Below, piece by piece: positions 49,537 through 61,040 of a stretch of 64,000 bases of DNA. This DNA is from Yarrowia lipolytica (Eukaryota; Ascomycota; Dipodascomycetes; Dipodascales), in the NCBI RefSeq assembly GCF_001761485.1, contig NC_090774.1, positions 868,001 to 932,000 on the forward strand, in the 5' to 3' direction. The notes beneath the pieces are model-generated. The model was given only the letters and a program-made list of their open reading frames with translations, searched no databases and had not been told where the DNA came from. Made by a program: the position numbers and the translations under genes. The first letter of the stretch is position 1, and each line of letters starts with the position of its first letter.

Positions 49537-51890
49537 GTGCGATTCATACGTCAGCTACAGTGCGCCATTTACGGGTACGAGGACATCACGACCTGCGGTC
49601 TCGTGGCGGTCTTCAAGAACTCGTTTGCTGTTAACAGGTCTGTAGGCTCATTGTTCGGCAGAGCGAGTTTCATGCTGTTTGCACTTGGAGGAGTGGAGCT
49701 GGCCAAAAGAGATGAACAGGGTTTTTTGCTGTACAGAGATGGGGGCGGGTTGTTTGACGTTCCTCCGGGCTGCGGGCGGGGTCTCGACGCAACGTTGCCA
49801 ACTCTGAAGCTGAGCTGGGAGTGGTGGCTGTGAAGGACTCATATGGTGAATTAACTACGACTGGGGGGGGGTTTAGAGTGGAGCAAACCCTTTGTCGCTC
49901 ATCTTAAGCATTGAACTTGTGGATGGCACCTCTAGACACCATATTGACGATCTGCATCTCAACGACATCACCTTTGGAAGAGTCCAAACTGCTGCCCATG
50001 TGAAGCAACAGCAGAACAACGACTGGGCTCATGTGGTTAACGTGAACAAAGGGATCGCCAACTTCTCCGAAGTTGTTCCCCAGCCTGCACGTGAGTTCCC
50101 ATTTGAGCTAGAGACGTTCGAAAAGGAAGCCGTGTGCCATCTAGACCAGTTAGACTAAGTATTTGTTGCTGCCAACACTTCTACCGGCAAAACTGACATT
50201 TCCAAGTCCGTCATGGGCTCAACGAAACATCACAATCACCATCTACACCTATCAAGGGTCTGTCTGACTTCAACGCTTAGTTTGACGACGTTGAATTCTC
50301 ACTGGGGAAGTTCAGATCAACCCCTAGGCGTCTTCTTTGATTATGACGACCGGTATTCTCCATATGATGCTCTATCGAGGTGCTCAGCTGATCCGAGAGG
50401 TGGAAATACATTATGTCAACGATGCAGATCGAGGAGTAGTATGTGAGGAATGATCACCATACAACCCGAGCGTAAGTTCATCGTACAAAGCAGAAGGACA
50501 TTTATGTCATTCATTAGTACAGTACGCCCAAACAGTCTAATCCTTTGGTTCACTATCTTCAATACAACAACAAGATGTTGAGATTGTGGATAAGAACAAC
50601 ACCTTCGTCGAGGATGGATACAACCAGGCAATGCGAGTGAGGAGTAACCTCCCCCATCCCCCCGCCTACTGGCCCTGTAGCTTATAGGGGATATCAAGGA
50701 GGTAGGGTAGGAAAAGAGGTCGGGGAGGTGGACGAGGAGAATTTCCTAGGAGACTTTCCTCGGGTTCTCCTTTTCCCACGAAGAAAGCATTCATCCAGAT
50801 GGTTACAGTGTTGCATGATAAAGATCTCTATCAAATGTGCACGTCCGTCTTTTCGCGAAAAATGTGTGAGCAGTTTCTGGGTACAGTACCTCTCTGGGCT
50901 CGATTTCTACAACAACCATGAGAAGACCAAAATCAAAATGCTCTTCGATGAGATTGTTACATGATGGTCTCATGTCGACAGAAATCTGCCCCAGATTGTG
51001 CCGATGTGGGCATATCTGTCTCAGAGTGTCGCTGTTCACCATGTCGAGTTTGCTGCCTATTGTAAAGGAGGTTGTCAAGATTCTGTTTGCCAGGTCTCTC
51101 TATTGTGTTCTGTTTGCCACTGAGATGTTTGCAGCGGATCTCAACTTGCCCACTCGAACTGCATTTGCCAGATGTCGAAAGCGCGATGGTAACAGTTTCG
51201 AAACCCTTCTTCCCCGAGAGTATACTCAGATGGCTGGTTGAGCTGTTCGACGAGGTCTTGACAAGACAGGAACGGTCTTCATTATGGTTTCTGGATAGGT
51301 CACGCCAGAAAATTATCTCAAGGATATGATGCTGGGTGAGCACACTAAACTGGAGTCTCAATTCCGTCTCACCTACAGGATTCTGAATCTATTGCTAATT
51401 GAGGCCCTCAAGGTGGAAGAGATGATCAAGCGGTCTTTTTCGGAGAACTCCAATCAGCTCATGCTTCCATAGCACGAAGCCAGAGTCAAGGTCTCGAAGA
51501 CCTGCTTACCAATCTCAAGAAGAAGAAATACACTGATTGTGACCAGTTTATGCCATTTTCTCTTGAAATTGACCTTAAGCAACTGGTCCTGTTCAAGTTC
51601 ATCCTTGAGCAAGGCTTCAAGGTATAGAACATGCGAGACATGCTGAAGATTGGCCGCATTGTTATCATCAGAGACACGTGGTCTTTCTGCGGATCGAATT
51701 TTCGGACCTTGGTGAAAATGTCCTAATGTTTCCCAACACCACATGTCTGCTGGCAAGGATAGCTGCCTCCCTTGCCATGTTCCCACCGGTGGTTGGATAC
51801 CACAGGTTTTTGCTCGCTCTACTTACTCCGACCTCAGAAAAGCCGGAGACTGGGTCTGTGCCCTGGTATAATCTTGCCTAAAACCTATTC
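49537..51890 (+). pseudogene. SKI2: decayed copy of SKI2 DExH RNA helicase
   Basis: Pieces in three + frames line up in order with Ski2: GGLFDVPPGCGRGLD (N-terminal), DWAHVVNVNKGIANFSEVVP, NPAREFPFEL-type PAREFPFELETFEKEAV, VFVAANTSTGKT (Walker A region, 50160), [21 protein letters not shown] (around motif II at 50370; the DEVH part is deleted), LDFYNNHEKTKIKM, LLPIVKEVVKILFARS, FATEMFAADLNLPTRT, EYTQMAG (motif VI, 51220), [29 protein letters not shown] (51430) and GRIVIIRD (51650). Ski2 unwinds mRNA for the cytoplasmic exosome and limits dsRNA virus in S. cerevisiae. Many stops, frame changes and a lost DEVH motif show this copy is dead. It presumably arose by duplication of a working SKI2 elsewhere. 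Confidence 0.9.
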
Positions 51891-52855
51891 CGGCACATCA
51901 TCGGCAATTTGCGTGAAGTGGTTCGGTTTGACCGATTAAGACGTTCAACAACATTGCTCAGATTTAGGGAGGTCACATTAGTACAGTAAATCAGCACAGT
52001 AGATGAGGTGAATCGGACCTAGCCACTGCTCTCGGTAATTTAACAATTGTCTACTTCTTCCCAAGCCGGCATCTGCGGAAGAAAATTTGTCTTTGGTGAC
52101 ATTGTCATGACATGATTACTTCGGCCTCAGGGAGGGAGACGCTTTACCACGACTTCCCATGCTGATGTTGAGAAGGACATTTACAGATGAAAAGTAGAAT
52201 CTCTAGAGTGAAGAGTCGAGTCTGTTGCATCATCCGACCCGTATGTACGTAGTTGCAAAAAACACCCCAGACTTCGCCTCCATCACTCAACTAGCTTTTT
52301 GAAACTGCTACTACTGCCTCTACCGGGGTAGAACTACCACTCAGTTCAGAAGTTATATCAATCTTTGAAGCTCAAAAAACATTTTCCCCAAATCCCCAAA
52401 CCTGTAGATCATTTATTCCATTCAGGATATCTCCTCAACCCCCCTACCCGTTTGGGTCATGGCTGCTTCAGTGGGCATTATCAATGCATAACAAGACAAG
52501 GGTGTGTATCACACGACTCCACTTGTAAAATAATCAATATAATAAATCCATGTTTCAAATATCCACGCAACTCTATGAATGAGGAGCTCGATAGCATCAT
52601 TCCGTTGTTTAGCCCTGTCTTCAGTGTGGCTTACTGGTGGAGTAGTTGCCATGTTACAGTCTGTGAATATATACAATGCAGTAAAAGTAGTAAGTATCGA
52701 GCAAGTATCGAGTTGAACTACAACAAGATCACTAACACAACAGTCTCTACAAGAATATATATTACAAGGTCATAATTATACATTATAAATAAAGAAAGAA
52801 GTGAATCTAAAGGGATATCGTAAGAATGTAAGAGAAGCGAAGTCCACTAAGTGGA
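51891..52855. other. spacer, possible far 3' remains of SKI2 relic
   Basis: I cannot recognise Ski2 C-terminal sequence here with confidence. The part next to the trehalase-like gene is its 3' region. Confidence 0.4.
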
Positions 52856-55800
52856 TTAGTTGAAGGCCAGCTCGGCAACGGCACCGGGGTGCTTGCCGTG
52901 CTTGCCAGAGAGACCCTCAATGGCGAGAGTCACGTATCGAGCAGTGGCGTTGTGCAGCTGGACCTTGGAGACATCACCACCGATGGTAGAGTTCTGGGCA
53001 AGCACTCGAGACTCAACAGAGAAGTTGGAGTAGGTGGTGTTGGCCCAGTTGAGGGTTCCGTTGGCCACGGGAAGAACTCCAATGGAGTAGTTCTTGGGGG
53101 TGAAGGGTCCCCAGACAATGGTGGCCTCAGAAATAGGTCGCTCTCGGCCAAGATCAATCACGACTTCGGATCGAGAAGCGTTGATGGGCTGCCAGTAGGT
53201 GGCGTTGTCACCGTCGTTGATGGAGACGGGGAATCGCGCAGGGTGCCACTCCTCCTTGGAAGAAACAGGAGCGTTCTCAGCCACGTTACCGGGAATGTTC
53301 TTGAAGTAGATGTCGCCTCGGTAAGTGGGGATGATGAGGGTCTGGTTAACCTTGATGGAGTAGTTGCCAGCAGCAGAGTTTCGGCCACCGATCTGGATGA
53401 AGACAGGGGTAGAATCGGTGCTGTCCTGAGCAGAGACCAGAGTCTCGTTGGAAGCGTTGTAGAGGCCGGAAGGCAGCTCCCAGAAAACGGGCAGAGAGGT
53501 CTCGTTGCTGGAACCGAAAGAAGTGGCGTTGAAGAAAGTGCCGTTGAAAGAGGTGGCGTTGGCGAAGCCCAGGTTGGTCACGTTGAGAGTGTGGGCGTTG
53601 CCGAGAGTCACGTTAGACACGTTAAGACCGCCCCAAACAGTCACGTTGAGATCGCCAAAGGTGACGTTCTGCAGAGACGAGAAGTTGAAGTAGCCGAAAG
53701 AGGTGTTGTTGACAGTGAAGTTGGACACGGTCAGGTTGGCACCAAGAGCAGTCCAGTTGAAAGCAGGCAGAGTAGAGACGTTAAGGCCGGTGAAGTTGGC
53801 AAAGGCAGTAGCGTCGTACAGAGTGGTGTTGGTGGCGTTGAACTTGGTGCCGTTGGCGAAGAAGGTACCGTTGCCAAAAGTGGCGTTGCCAGTAGACAGA
53901 GTCTCAATTCCTCGTCGGGTGATGTAAGTGTAGGTGCCGGTCACGTTGATGTCGTAGACCTCGCCCTGGTACTTGAAGCCCTTAACAGCGTAACCCTCGG
54001 GAAGCTGAGGAGGAAGAGCAGGGTCGATGAACAGGGTGTCCTGAGTAGGTCGGAAACCAGTGAAACCGTGGGTGAAGATCTGCAGGAAAGCGCCAGCACC
54101 GGGGAGGTAAGGGAAGGCACCCTGGGGCTTCTCCTGTGCGGAGAACTGGTAGTAAGGCTTTCGGAGGAAGGGCTGAGAGGCCTGCAGAAGGTAGGTGTAG
54201 GATCCAGAACCAGACTCGGATAGGGCAGCAGAGTCAATGGCAAGCAGAGAGGCGTCCACAGGAGACAGCTTCTTCTTCTCAACCTGCTTGGAGTAGTGGT
54301 GGAAGTTAGCCAGAGCTCGAGAGTGGGCAGCAGACTCGGCGTCGTAGACCAGAGGGTAAGTCAGGGCGTTGACACCGAGGGTGAGGTTGCCAAGGTTGGA
54401 AGAGGGCAGAGTGATGTTCTTGGAAGACTGAGGAATGTAGACATTCTCGGAGATATCGGACCAGGTAGGGTTGGGGTCCTCACCGACAATATCGGAAGCA
54501 GCAGAGGCAGCCTTGAACAGGGTCACGGCTCCAGCGTTAACGTAAGCAGAGTCAAGCACTGTCACGCCCTTGTAGGTAACGTTGGAGGAGTAGGCACCGA
54601 CAGAAGAGTTCAGAGAGAACTGCTGGGCATAGTGGTTGGCAGCAGCAGCAATGAAGTCGTAGCCGGTGGAGTTGAGCCACTCGGTGTTGTTGGTGGACAC
54701 AAAGTAGTTCCAGGCATTCAGAGCAGAGTCAATGGAGGTGTGGTAGGGCTCAACGAGAGATCGCTTGGACTTGGAAGAGACCTTGTTGGCGAGACCGACT
54801 CGGTAGTTGACAACGTTCTTGGCGAACTGAGGGTAGAGGGCTAGGAGAGCGGGGGAGACAGTAGAGTCAATGGCAGCGGGGAGACCCTGGAGGTTGGAAG
54901 AAGACAGACCTCCGACAGCAATGCCGTTGGCGTTGTATCCCTTGGGCTCGTCACCAGATCGCACGGAAGACAGGAGGTGGAACAGAGAAGCCTTGACAGC
55001 AATCTGCAGCTCCTCGTCTCCAGGCACAACAATGTCACCGTCGTTCCAGATGTTGTTCCAGGCGTTGGAGTGCTCGTAAAGGAGGGTATCGAAGCCGAGA
55101 GCTCGGGCAACCAGAGCAGCCTTTCGGGCAGTGGCAAAGGTGGCGGGAGAAGCATCGGAGGAGGCAATACCAACGTACTTGATCACGGTGAAGGTGGTGT
55201 TGGGGGACAGCTCGACGGGCACAGACTGAGAGATAGACTGGGTGGAGTTGGCCTCGGTGGAAATGTTGACGGAGGAGTAGTTGGAGAATCCGAGGGTGGA
55301 GTACTCAAACACAGTGTTGTTGGAGCCGAGGGCAGACACGGCGGTCCAGATGGAGCCGGTGTCGGAGCCGGAGGCGAGGTAGGAGGTACCGACAGATCCC
55401 TTGGAGTTGAGCAGGTCGGTGATGTTGACAGTGGTAGCGTTCTGGGAAGTGATATCAAGTCGAACAATACCGACGTTAGGTCGGGCTCGATGAGCCAGGA
55501 CGGTGTAGTTAAGCTGCAGCTGGGTATCGTTGGTGGGGGACCAGGTGACGTTGGTGGAGACCACACCGTTCTGCAGAGACAGGGACTGGGAGTAGTTGGA
55601 GATGTGCTTCTCGGAGGTGGAGCCGTTGTAGCTCTGGTTTCCGACAGAAACAGACAGCTCGGACCAGTTGGGAATGGAGGCCAGGAATCCCTCGGTAGCA
55701 AGAGAGCCGTTGCCAGCAGAGTGGGCGGTGAAGCCAGACACGTAGGCGCCAGTGAACCGTCGGTCCTCAATCAGAGAGGTGTAGTTGGTGGCGTTGCCGC

Positions 55801-56125
55801 TCTGAGAGAAGCCCTGGCCCTGGACGGGCAGACGGATGCCGATGAAGCCGTTGGCAACGTAAGCTTCCGACTGGTAGTTTTTGTCGAACTTGTGCGAGGT
55901 CAGAACATTAGTCTTGTTGTTGTACTCGAGAGCAGTCTCGTTGTACTCGGTGCCCTTGGTCACGTTGACGGGGCCGGGGACAGGCAGAAAGACGGGGCCT
56001 CGAGAAGCAGCAGTAGCAGAGGTGTTAGCGAGAGGAGCCACAGAGGTGACATTGGCACTGGTGGTGTTGACGGGGGCAGCCAGAACCGAAGAGGCGGCCA
56101 GCAGAAGGCCAAACGAAAAGTGCAT
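52856..56125 (-). CDS. secreted acid-trehalase-family (GH65) glycoprotein, probably not catalytic
   Basis: 1089 residues. Signal peptide 1-16 (ends VLA), then a GH65 N-terminal domain (about 60-330, FIGIRLPVQG), a helical central domain (about 350-720, with ALLALYPQFAKNVVNYRV, GSYTYLLQASQPFLRKPYYQ, FPYLPGAGAFLQIFTHGFTG, IDPALPPQLPEGY), an Asn/Thr/Phe-rich stretch (745-895) of near-repeats with dozens of NxT/S sequons, and a C-terminal F5/8C-like domain (about 920-1085, ATYWQP, VVIDLGRERPISEA). In active fungal Ath1 enzymes the segment before the PALL run is a WDxDxWM-type motif; here it is LPAAIDSTVSPALL (415-428). The segment holding the catalytic Glu (DPDEFANH type) reads YKGVTVLDSAYVN (518-530). 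So it is likely a cell-wall or secreted protein without trehalase activity. Strong codon bias and a close TATA box suggest high expression. Confidence 0.88.
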   Translation of the reverse strand: MHFSFGLLLAASSVLAAPVNTTSANVTSVAPLANTSATAASRGPVFLPVPGPVNVTKGTEYNETALEYNNKTNVLTSHKFDKNYQSEAYVANGFIGIRLPVQGQGFSQSGNATNYTSLIEDRRFTGAYVSGFTAHSAGNGSLATEGFLASIPNWSELSVSVGNQSYNGSTSEKHISNYSQSLSLQNGVVSTNVTWSPTNDTQLQLNYTVLAHRARPNVGIVRLDITSQNATTVNITDLLNSKGSVGTSYLASGSDTGSIWTAVSALGSNNTVFEYSTLGFSNYSSVNISTEANSTQSISQSVPVELSPNTTFTVIKYVGIASSDASPATFATARKAALVARALGFDTLLYEHSNAWNNIWNDGDIVVPGDEELQIAVKASLFHLLSSVRSGDEPKGYNANGIAVGGLSSSNLQGLPAAIDSTVSPALLALYPQFAKNVVNYRVGLANKVSSKSKRSLVEPYHTSIDSALNAWNYFVSTNNTEWLNSTGYDFIAAAANHYAQQFSLNSSVGAYSSNVTYKGVTVLDSAYVNAGAVTLFKAASAASDIVGEDPNPTWSDISENVYIPQSSKNITLPSSNLGNLTLGVNALTYPLVYDAESAAHSRALANFHHYSKQVEKKKLSPVDASLLAIDSAALSESGSGSYTYLLQASQPFLRKPYYQFSAQEKPQGAFPYLPGAGAFLQIFTHGFTGFRPTQDTLFIDPALPPQLPEGYAVKGFKYQGEVYDINVTGTYTYITRRGIETLSTGNATFGNGTFFANGTKFNATNTTLYDATAFANFTGLNVSTLPAFNWTALGANLTVSNFTVNNTSFGYFNFSSLQNVTFGDLNVTVWGGLNVSNVTLGNAHTLNVTNLGFANATSFNGTFFNATSFGSSNETSLPVFWELPSGLYNASNETLVSAQDSTDSTPVFIQIGGRNSAAGNYSIKVNQTLIIPTYRGDIYFKNIPGNVAENAPVSSKEEWHPARFPVSINDGDNATYWQPINASRSEVVIDLGRERPISEATIVWGPFTPKNYSIGVLPVANGTLNWANTTYSNFSVESRVLAQNSTIGGDVSKVQLHNATARYVTLAIEGLSGKHGKHPGAVAELAFN

Positions 56126-56194
56126 GTTGGCTACGGAAGGGCTGGAAGCGTAATGTCTTTTTTGGGGACCTTACCCCCCAGCAGACCACCTACC

Positions 56195-56202
56195 CTATAT
56201 AT
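56195..56202 (-). promoter_or_regulatory. TATA box of trehalase-family gene
   Basis: TATATAGG-type element (GATATATAGGG on the minus strand), about 70 bases before the ATG at 56125. Confidence 0.55.
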
Positions 56203-59200
56203 CAGCGCTGTTGGAGTGTGACCACCCGGAGGTCACTTGCTTTTGCGAATCTAAAAGTTTGGCTTTAGATTAATCCCTCGGGTGCATTAAACCTGCACGC
56301 GCTACAGAAGAGGTAATCCTTTGTCTCTTTTCGGTGAGGCATTTGAGAGCGCTGTATGGGTGGCGATGGGGGGATGAAGAAATGGCTGAAATCTGGCAAA
56401 ATATTGGTAAAACTGACCGCATTTTTCTCATATTAGTCGTGGTTTTTCCTATTTTTCACGTCTTCTCCTCCTAACACAACCCACATTCCTCTATAAACTT
56501 AAATTTTCACATAGCAATCCTCATTCCGATCCAATTCTGGTCATATTGCAATAAAAGTACCACTGTTCTGCTCGTCCCACCTGGCCGAGTCGATTGATGC
56601 ACTTTTTTTTCCTCCTACATCCCATATTTAGCCTAATATCCCCACATCCTCAGTCACAAACTCACGCAACCATGGCCCGATTGCGGAGATATTGCGTCTT
56701 GCATGGAAACGAGAGTCTACAGTGTTGCTGGAGAAATAAAATCGACTTTTTGGACCCAACAAAACCGCCCTAACAGGACCCTGCCTATGTTATTGTGACT
56801 CTGCTAGCCCTCTCGACGTTGCACCAGGTGCTCCACTAATTTTGCTTATTTTCCCGCCATTTTATCCCTGTTTTTCCGAATTATCCCGCTGTTTTTCCGT
56901 CCCTCAGCTCCGCCAAAAATGTTTCTTTTTGTTGCGTCCTCCGAAAAAACAAAAAGAGCGCTTTGCTGAAAAAAAAACAGGCGTAGCCGAACAAAATGCT
57001 GTAGGCGAACCCTGTACAGTCGCTGCGCCGAGAATTACTTAGGAACCAGAAATGGGAAAATTAATTGAAATATACCACCAGAGTCGCCTCCGTCACGTGA
57101 GCCCACTGATGTACTAGTTTTGCGCCTGTCGCAAATATTGGGCTGACTAATCCACTTCTCCGCAGGCAGCCAACCAACGATCCAATAACTAATATCCGAC
57201 TGCCCGTTTAGGAATCAATAAAGAAGATCGACAATGCGTTTTGGGAAATGCCCCGTTGGTTGCGGTTGGGGAAGGGGTGGAAAACTTGCCTATGTAGAGC
57301 ATTGTGGGGTTTGGATGAATAAAAAATACACCGTTGAGTAGCTACTGGAGAGACGGTTGCTACAATCTATGAGATATTCAAATTGAGCATGTACAGCCCA
57401 AGTAATGTCTGTTCTCGAGCGAACCCTAAGCTGCAGCAGCCCGAAGACTGCACGGGAAATGGGTCAAAAAAGAATCAAAAAGATTTGTCTGTGTAGTCAA
57501 TCCCAAAGCCGTCAGACTCACGATTCTGGTGTGCGCATCTTTTGAGCCTTTCCCAATCAGGCATGTCGATTGGCTCTGTTTTCAGCCCTGTACCCCCGAT
57601 CGTATTCGCTAGACATTGCTATTTGGATAGGTGATATTTTGTGGGCTCTGGACCCGAGTAAAGGCTTGACGGTTGGATTGGGCCCGTCGAGACGGTTCCA
57701 ATGGTGGGACGGGCACTGCCATTGCTGCGGTTTGTGGCGTTTTACCGCGGCTTCTAAGTTCGTCTGCCGCACTCCTCCACGTGAGGGGGTTCTGTAGTCA
57801 GACAAGGGCGTATTGGAGAGACCAGATAGAAATAAGGGTTTTGTGGGTACAGTAGCGATGTTTTGCGGTTTTCGCCCGTTGTAATATTCGACGTGTCTGC
57901 CGTGTTGCAACAGACCCGATTTTTCTGTGATTTTCTCAGAATACTTTTTTGAAAAGCCCGGTAACGCGGAAATTCGGAATATCGGAGCTTTGGCTGCCAA
58001 ACGCCGTTAGTCACAATGAACTACAATATAGCTTGAGCCAACCCTGAGGGATATTGTGAGTTTAACCGCTACTGTATAGAATCACTAAGTTGGTGAGCTC
58101 ATTGCTGCGAAGTATATTGAAATTATATTGTCTTGGAGCTGAAATTTGAGGTTGGAAATTTCAACTACAAATATCTGGGGAGAGATGGAAGATGGGGCTT
58201 TTAGAGACACTACCGAAGAGTTAGATGAGACAGCTGATCCCGGGACCCTTCCAAGGCTTCTAGTTTGTCTGTCGTGGAGCTCTACATGTTCTCTCATCGG
58301 AACTCCTCCACCCAATTACACTATCACCCACATCTGCTAGCCTGAAAAGTTCAATATATGCCCCTGAATTCGCTTGAGCACATAGTACAGGCAATGTAGC
58401 TATCTCCACTGCCATTAAGGCGACCCAGCCACGCAATATGATGCTCGCAAACCCACTCAAAGTACGCTCAAAGTTATCCCTGAGTGAGACGTTGCTAACA
58501 AATACCTCAGACGTTGGGGATAGAATAACGGTCAGCTGATGACTAAATCACTCAGGGCGGAGTGGGCCGCGGCTCAGGCGTTTGAGGAGCCAATGTTAGA
58601 GTGCTTGTAGTTTTGAGGCACCTACGATATATACTAAGAAGGCACCGCTGCAGTTACACACTCGCATTCGATACGAGGCCTGTCTCTGCCTGACCCATGC
58701 GTATCCATCGGGGGGCGTGGACCTGAGATCGAAATCCCGGCGCTCTGAAGGACTGTAACAGCAACTCTACAGTATTATTTACTGTACTTCATAATACAGT
58801 CGTGAATTGAGAGTCCGGGGGGAATAGGGGTTGGATTAGACAGGTTTGTGTCTTGCCATAGACGGAGACCCAGATCCTTCGGGGCAATGGCGAGAGATGG
58901 AACGTTTTTCATTTATCGCCGAACGTATCTCTCCACAATTGCTACAAGTACATACAGTACATACGGTACTTTTGTTAACCAGCTCCGCCACAGCTCAGCT
59001 TCACTAACTCCACGTGACCACTATACAGGCAACAACTCGGAAAGACAAAGACTAAAGCAAACTTTTCACCCCGAGCCGTCCATTTCTCGATCCTTGCCTC
59101 TTGGCTCGGTGCAGTGCCGTTTTCACAGTCAAAACATTGTTGACACCCCTGACAGCCTCGCTTGCAACCACTATGTGAATGTACTCGGATGTAGAGTTGA

Positions 59201-60685
59201 AGCAACAATGTACAGCTACCATGTGCGTTCAGGACGTATTGTGCGAGACAGAAGACAGAATACCGAAGGTAGTGGGATGTTGTCCGTACAGCACTGGCTT
59301 TTAGGAGCCCGAGTATGTATGTATTGGAAAGCAAGTTAATTGCTATTTGTGGACCTACTACTGGTCTAACCGAAAAACGGATAGTACCAAAAGACTCCTT
59401 TCGTCTAGGCGAATTCCGCAAAAGCCCTTCTACGTCACGTCACCCAACTACTGGCAAATCCACAGCGGTCAACGTCCCCTCCTCAAACTCAGCCAGGATT
59501 CCCAAATCGAGAAATAAGCTCGCCACTGCGCCCATTTGGTCATGCACAGATGCAATATAAAAGACTAACCTTGCGCCGAGAAGCCCAAACGGGAACCAAG
59601 GTTCGGAAGCAAACAAAGACGGTCACGTGAGTAAACAGAGTTGCTGAGGCAACCCCTCGAGAATGGGGAGGCTGAATGTGATAAAATTCGCTTTACTGAA
59701 ACCCCCCAGCCGTGAGCTTGTCGGGTACACTAGAAATCCAACTCACGCTACCAGAAAATCCACCAGTCGTGTTCGTCTGGTTGATAATCCTTTGTCTGTA
59801 CTTATCACGTGTGGGGCGGAGTTTAACGGAGTTATTGGAAGTTTATTCTCCGCTGCGGTTGCTACGAGGCGGAATTTCGAGTTTGGGAAGTTGGTGTATT
59901 TTTGAGATGTCTCACGCGAATTCTGAAAAGTGCATTTTGTAGCTGCCGAAGAGAGGAGTCTGGCTGTAGCTTTTTCTTGCCGGTTGGATCGGTATTCGTG
60001 GAATTGGACCGACTATAAGTTTTATTTTGGATACGGTCGACTCTGGGAACAATAAAAGTGGAATTCGTGGTTGAAATCGGGCTAATTGGGGTCTAAAATC
60101 AGATCCCACGTGGTCTCCGACGGTGAGAAATGAGTCTGAAATATCTCCGGAAAAGCAGACACACTCCATACAGTATACATGTGCCGTTTAGCGAACACAA
60201 GATCGACGTCATGTGACCAGCTGGAGGTTCAGTCAAGAATGTGCATTTAGTTAGGGTTTACTTGGTGGAATGTTTAGTAGCGCATAATCTGAGAAGGTGG
60301 TTGAAATTGGTATTGAAGAGTTGAGGACACGTGGAGTTTTGTTCAACTGAAAAGGAATTATCAATGGACCGGATTGGCGAGCTGGCTTCTGTGTATTGTG
60401 TTTCTCGGTTTGTGTGAGTACAGCACATACCAGTTTCGTACAATACATAGGATTGTATGTACTTGTAGCCATGGACATCTGTGTAGGACCAAGAGTATCA
60501 AAAAATCGGATTCATATATTTTGAGAAGAATCACTAACAATTTGATGTTCTAACGATATCTTTTGGTCCATGATTTTGTAGCCCAGAGCCGTATAAATGG
60601 TATCCTAGAGGGTTCTAAAAATCTATGTGAAGTTGCAACTTACTTGGGTCATTTAGTGGTAGTTAGTCAAGATTTGGAAGTCTAC

Positions 60686-60729
60686 ACGAGCTGCCTACGA
60701 GCTGCCTATGAGCTGCCTACGAGTTGCCT
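60686..60729 (+). repeat. 11-bp tandem repeat, four units
   Basis: ACGAGCTGCCT twice, then ATGAGCTGCCT and ACGAGTTGCCT, head to tail. Units 3 and 4 carry one change each. Confidence 0.9.
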
Positions 60730-61000
60730 ATATAACGCATTTCCTTTCGGATAGATACTAAGGTATTTTTCCAAGACTTCTATATTCTTTTGATTTGATT
60801 CCCATTCTACCTGAGCCTCTGTAGTCGTCGGTACTCCCGCAGTCCTCGTCATGAGCACTAATAGTTGACAGGAGGTGGCATATTCCATTAGATGACTCAA
60901 TTTAACAATTGGAAAGCCTTCATGGGTCTCGAAATACCTTCAGTATTTATCTACACAATCACCACAAGACGTTCCAAGCGCAGTTTTCTACAATCTGAGT

Positions 61001-61040
61001 TTAGCCAGGGTTAGTCAGGGTTAGCATCAGTTAGAAGAGG
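61001..61040 (+). repeat. degenerate interstitial telomere-type array
   Basis: Four consecutive 10-mers: TTAGCCAGGG, TTAGTCAGGG, TTAGCATCAG, TTAGAAGAGG. The second equals the reported Y. lipolytica telomere repeat, the first differs by one base, and the last two keep TTAG and the 10-base period. Confidence 0.7.

Larger units (their letters stand above)
56126..61000. other. 4.9-kb gene-poor region
   Basis: Promoter of the trehalase-family gene, then no convincing gene. Frames at 57557-58000 (minus, starts TTG) and 58848-59339 (plus, starts GTG) lack an ATG start or domain. Visible structure: CACGTGA words (about 57096, 59625, 59799), TACAGTAC words near 58930-58970, and an 11-bp tandem repeat at 60686-60729. 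Confidence 0.5.

Noticed and set aside
54977-56221. 414-codon frame on the plus strand over the trehalase-family gene
   Set aside because: Val/Gly-rich shadow of the strongly codon-biased gene on the other strand.
57557-58000. 147-codon frame, minus strand
   Set aside because: Starts with TTG rather than ATG, has no recognisable domain and overlaps other random frames.
58848-59339. 163-codon frame, plus strand
   Set aside because: Starts with GTG; the first ATG is at codon 14; composition is Ser/Arg/Thr random and no motif is seen.
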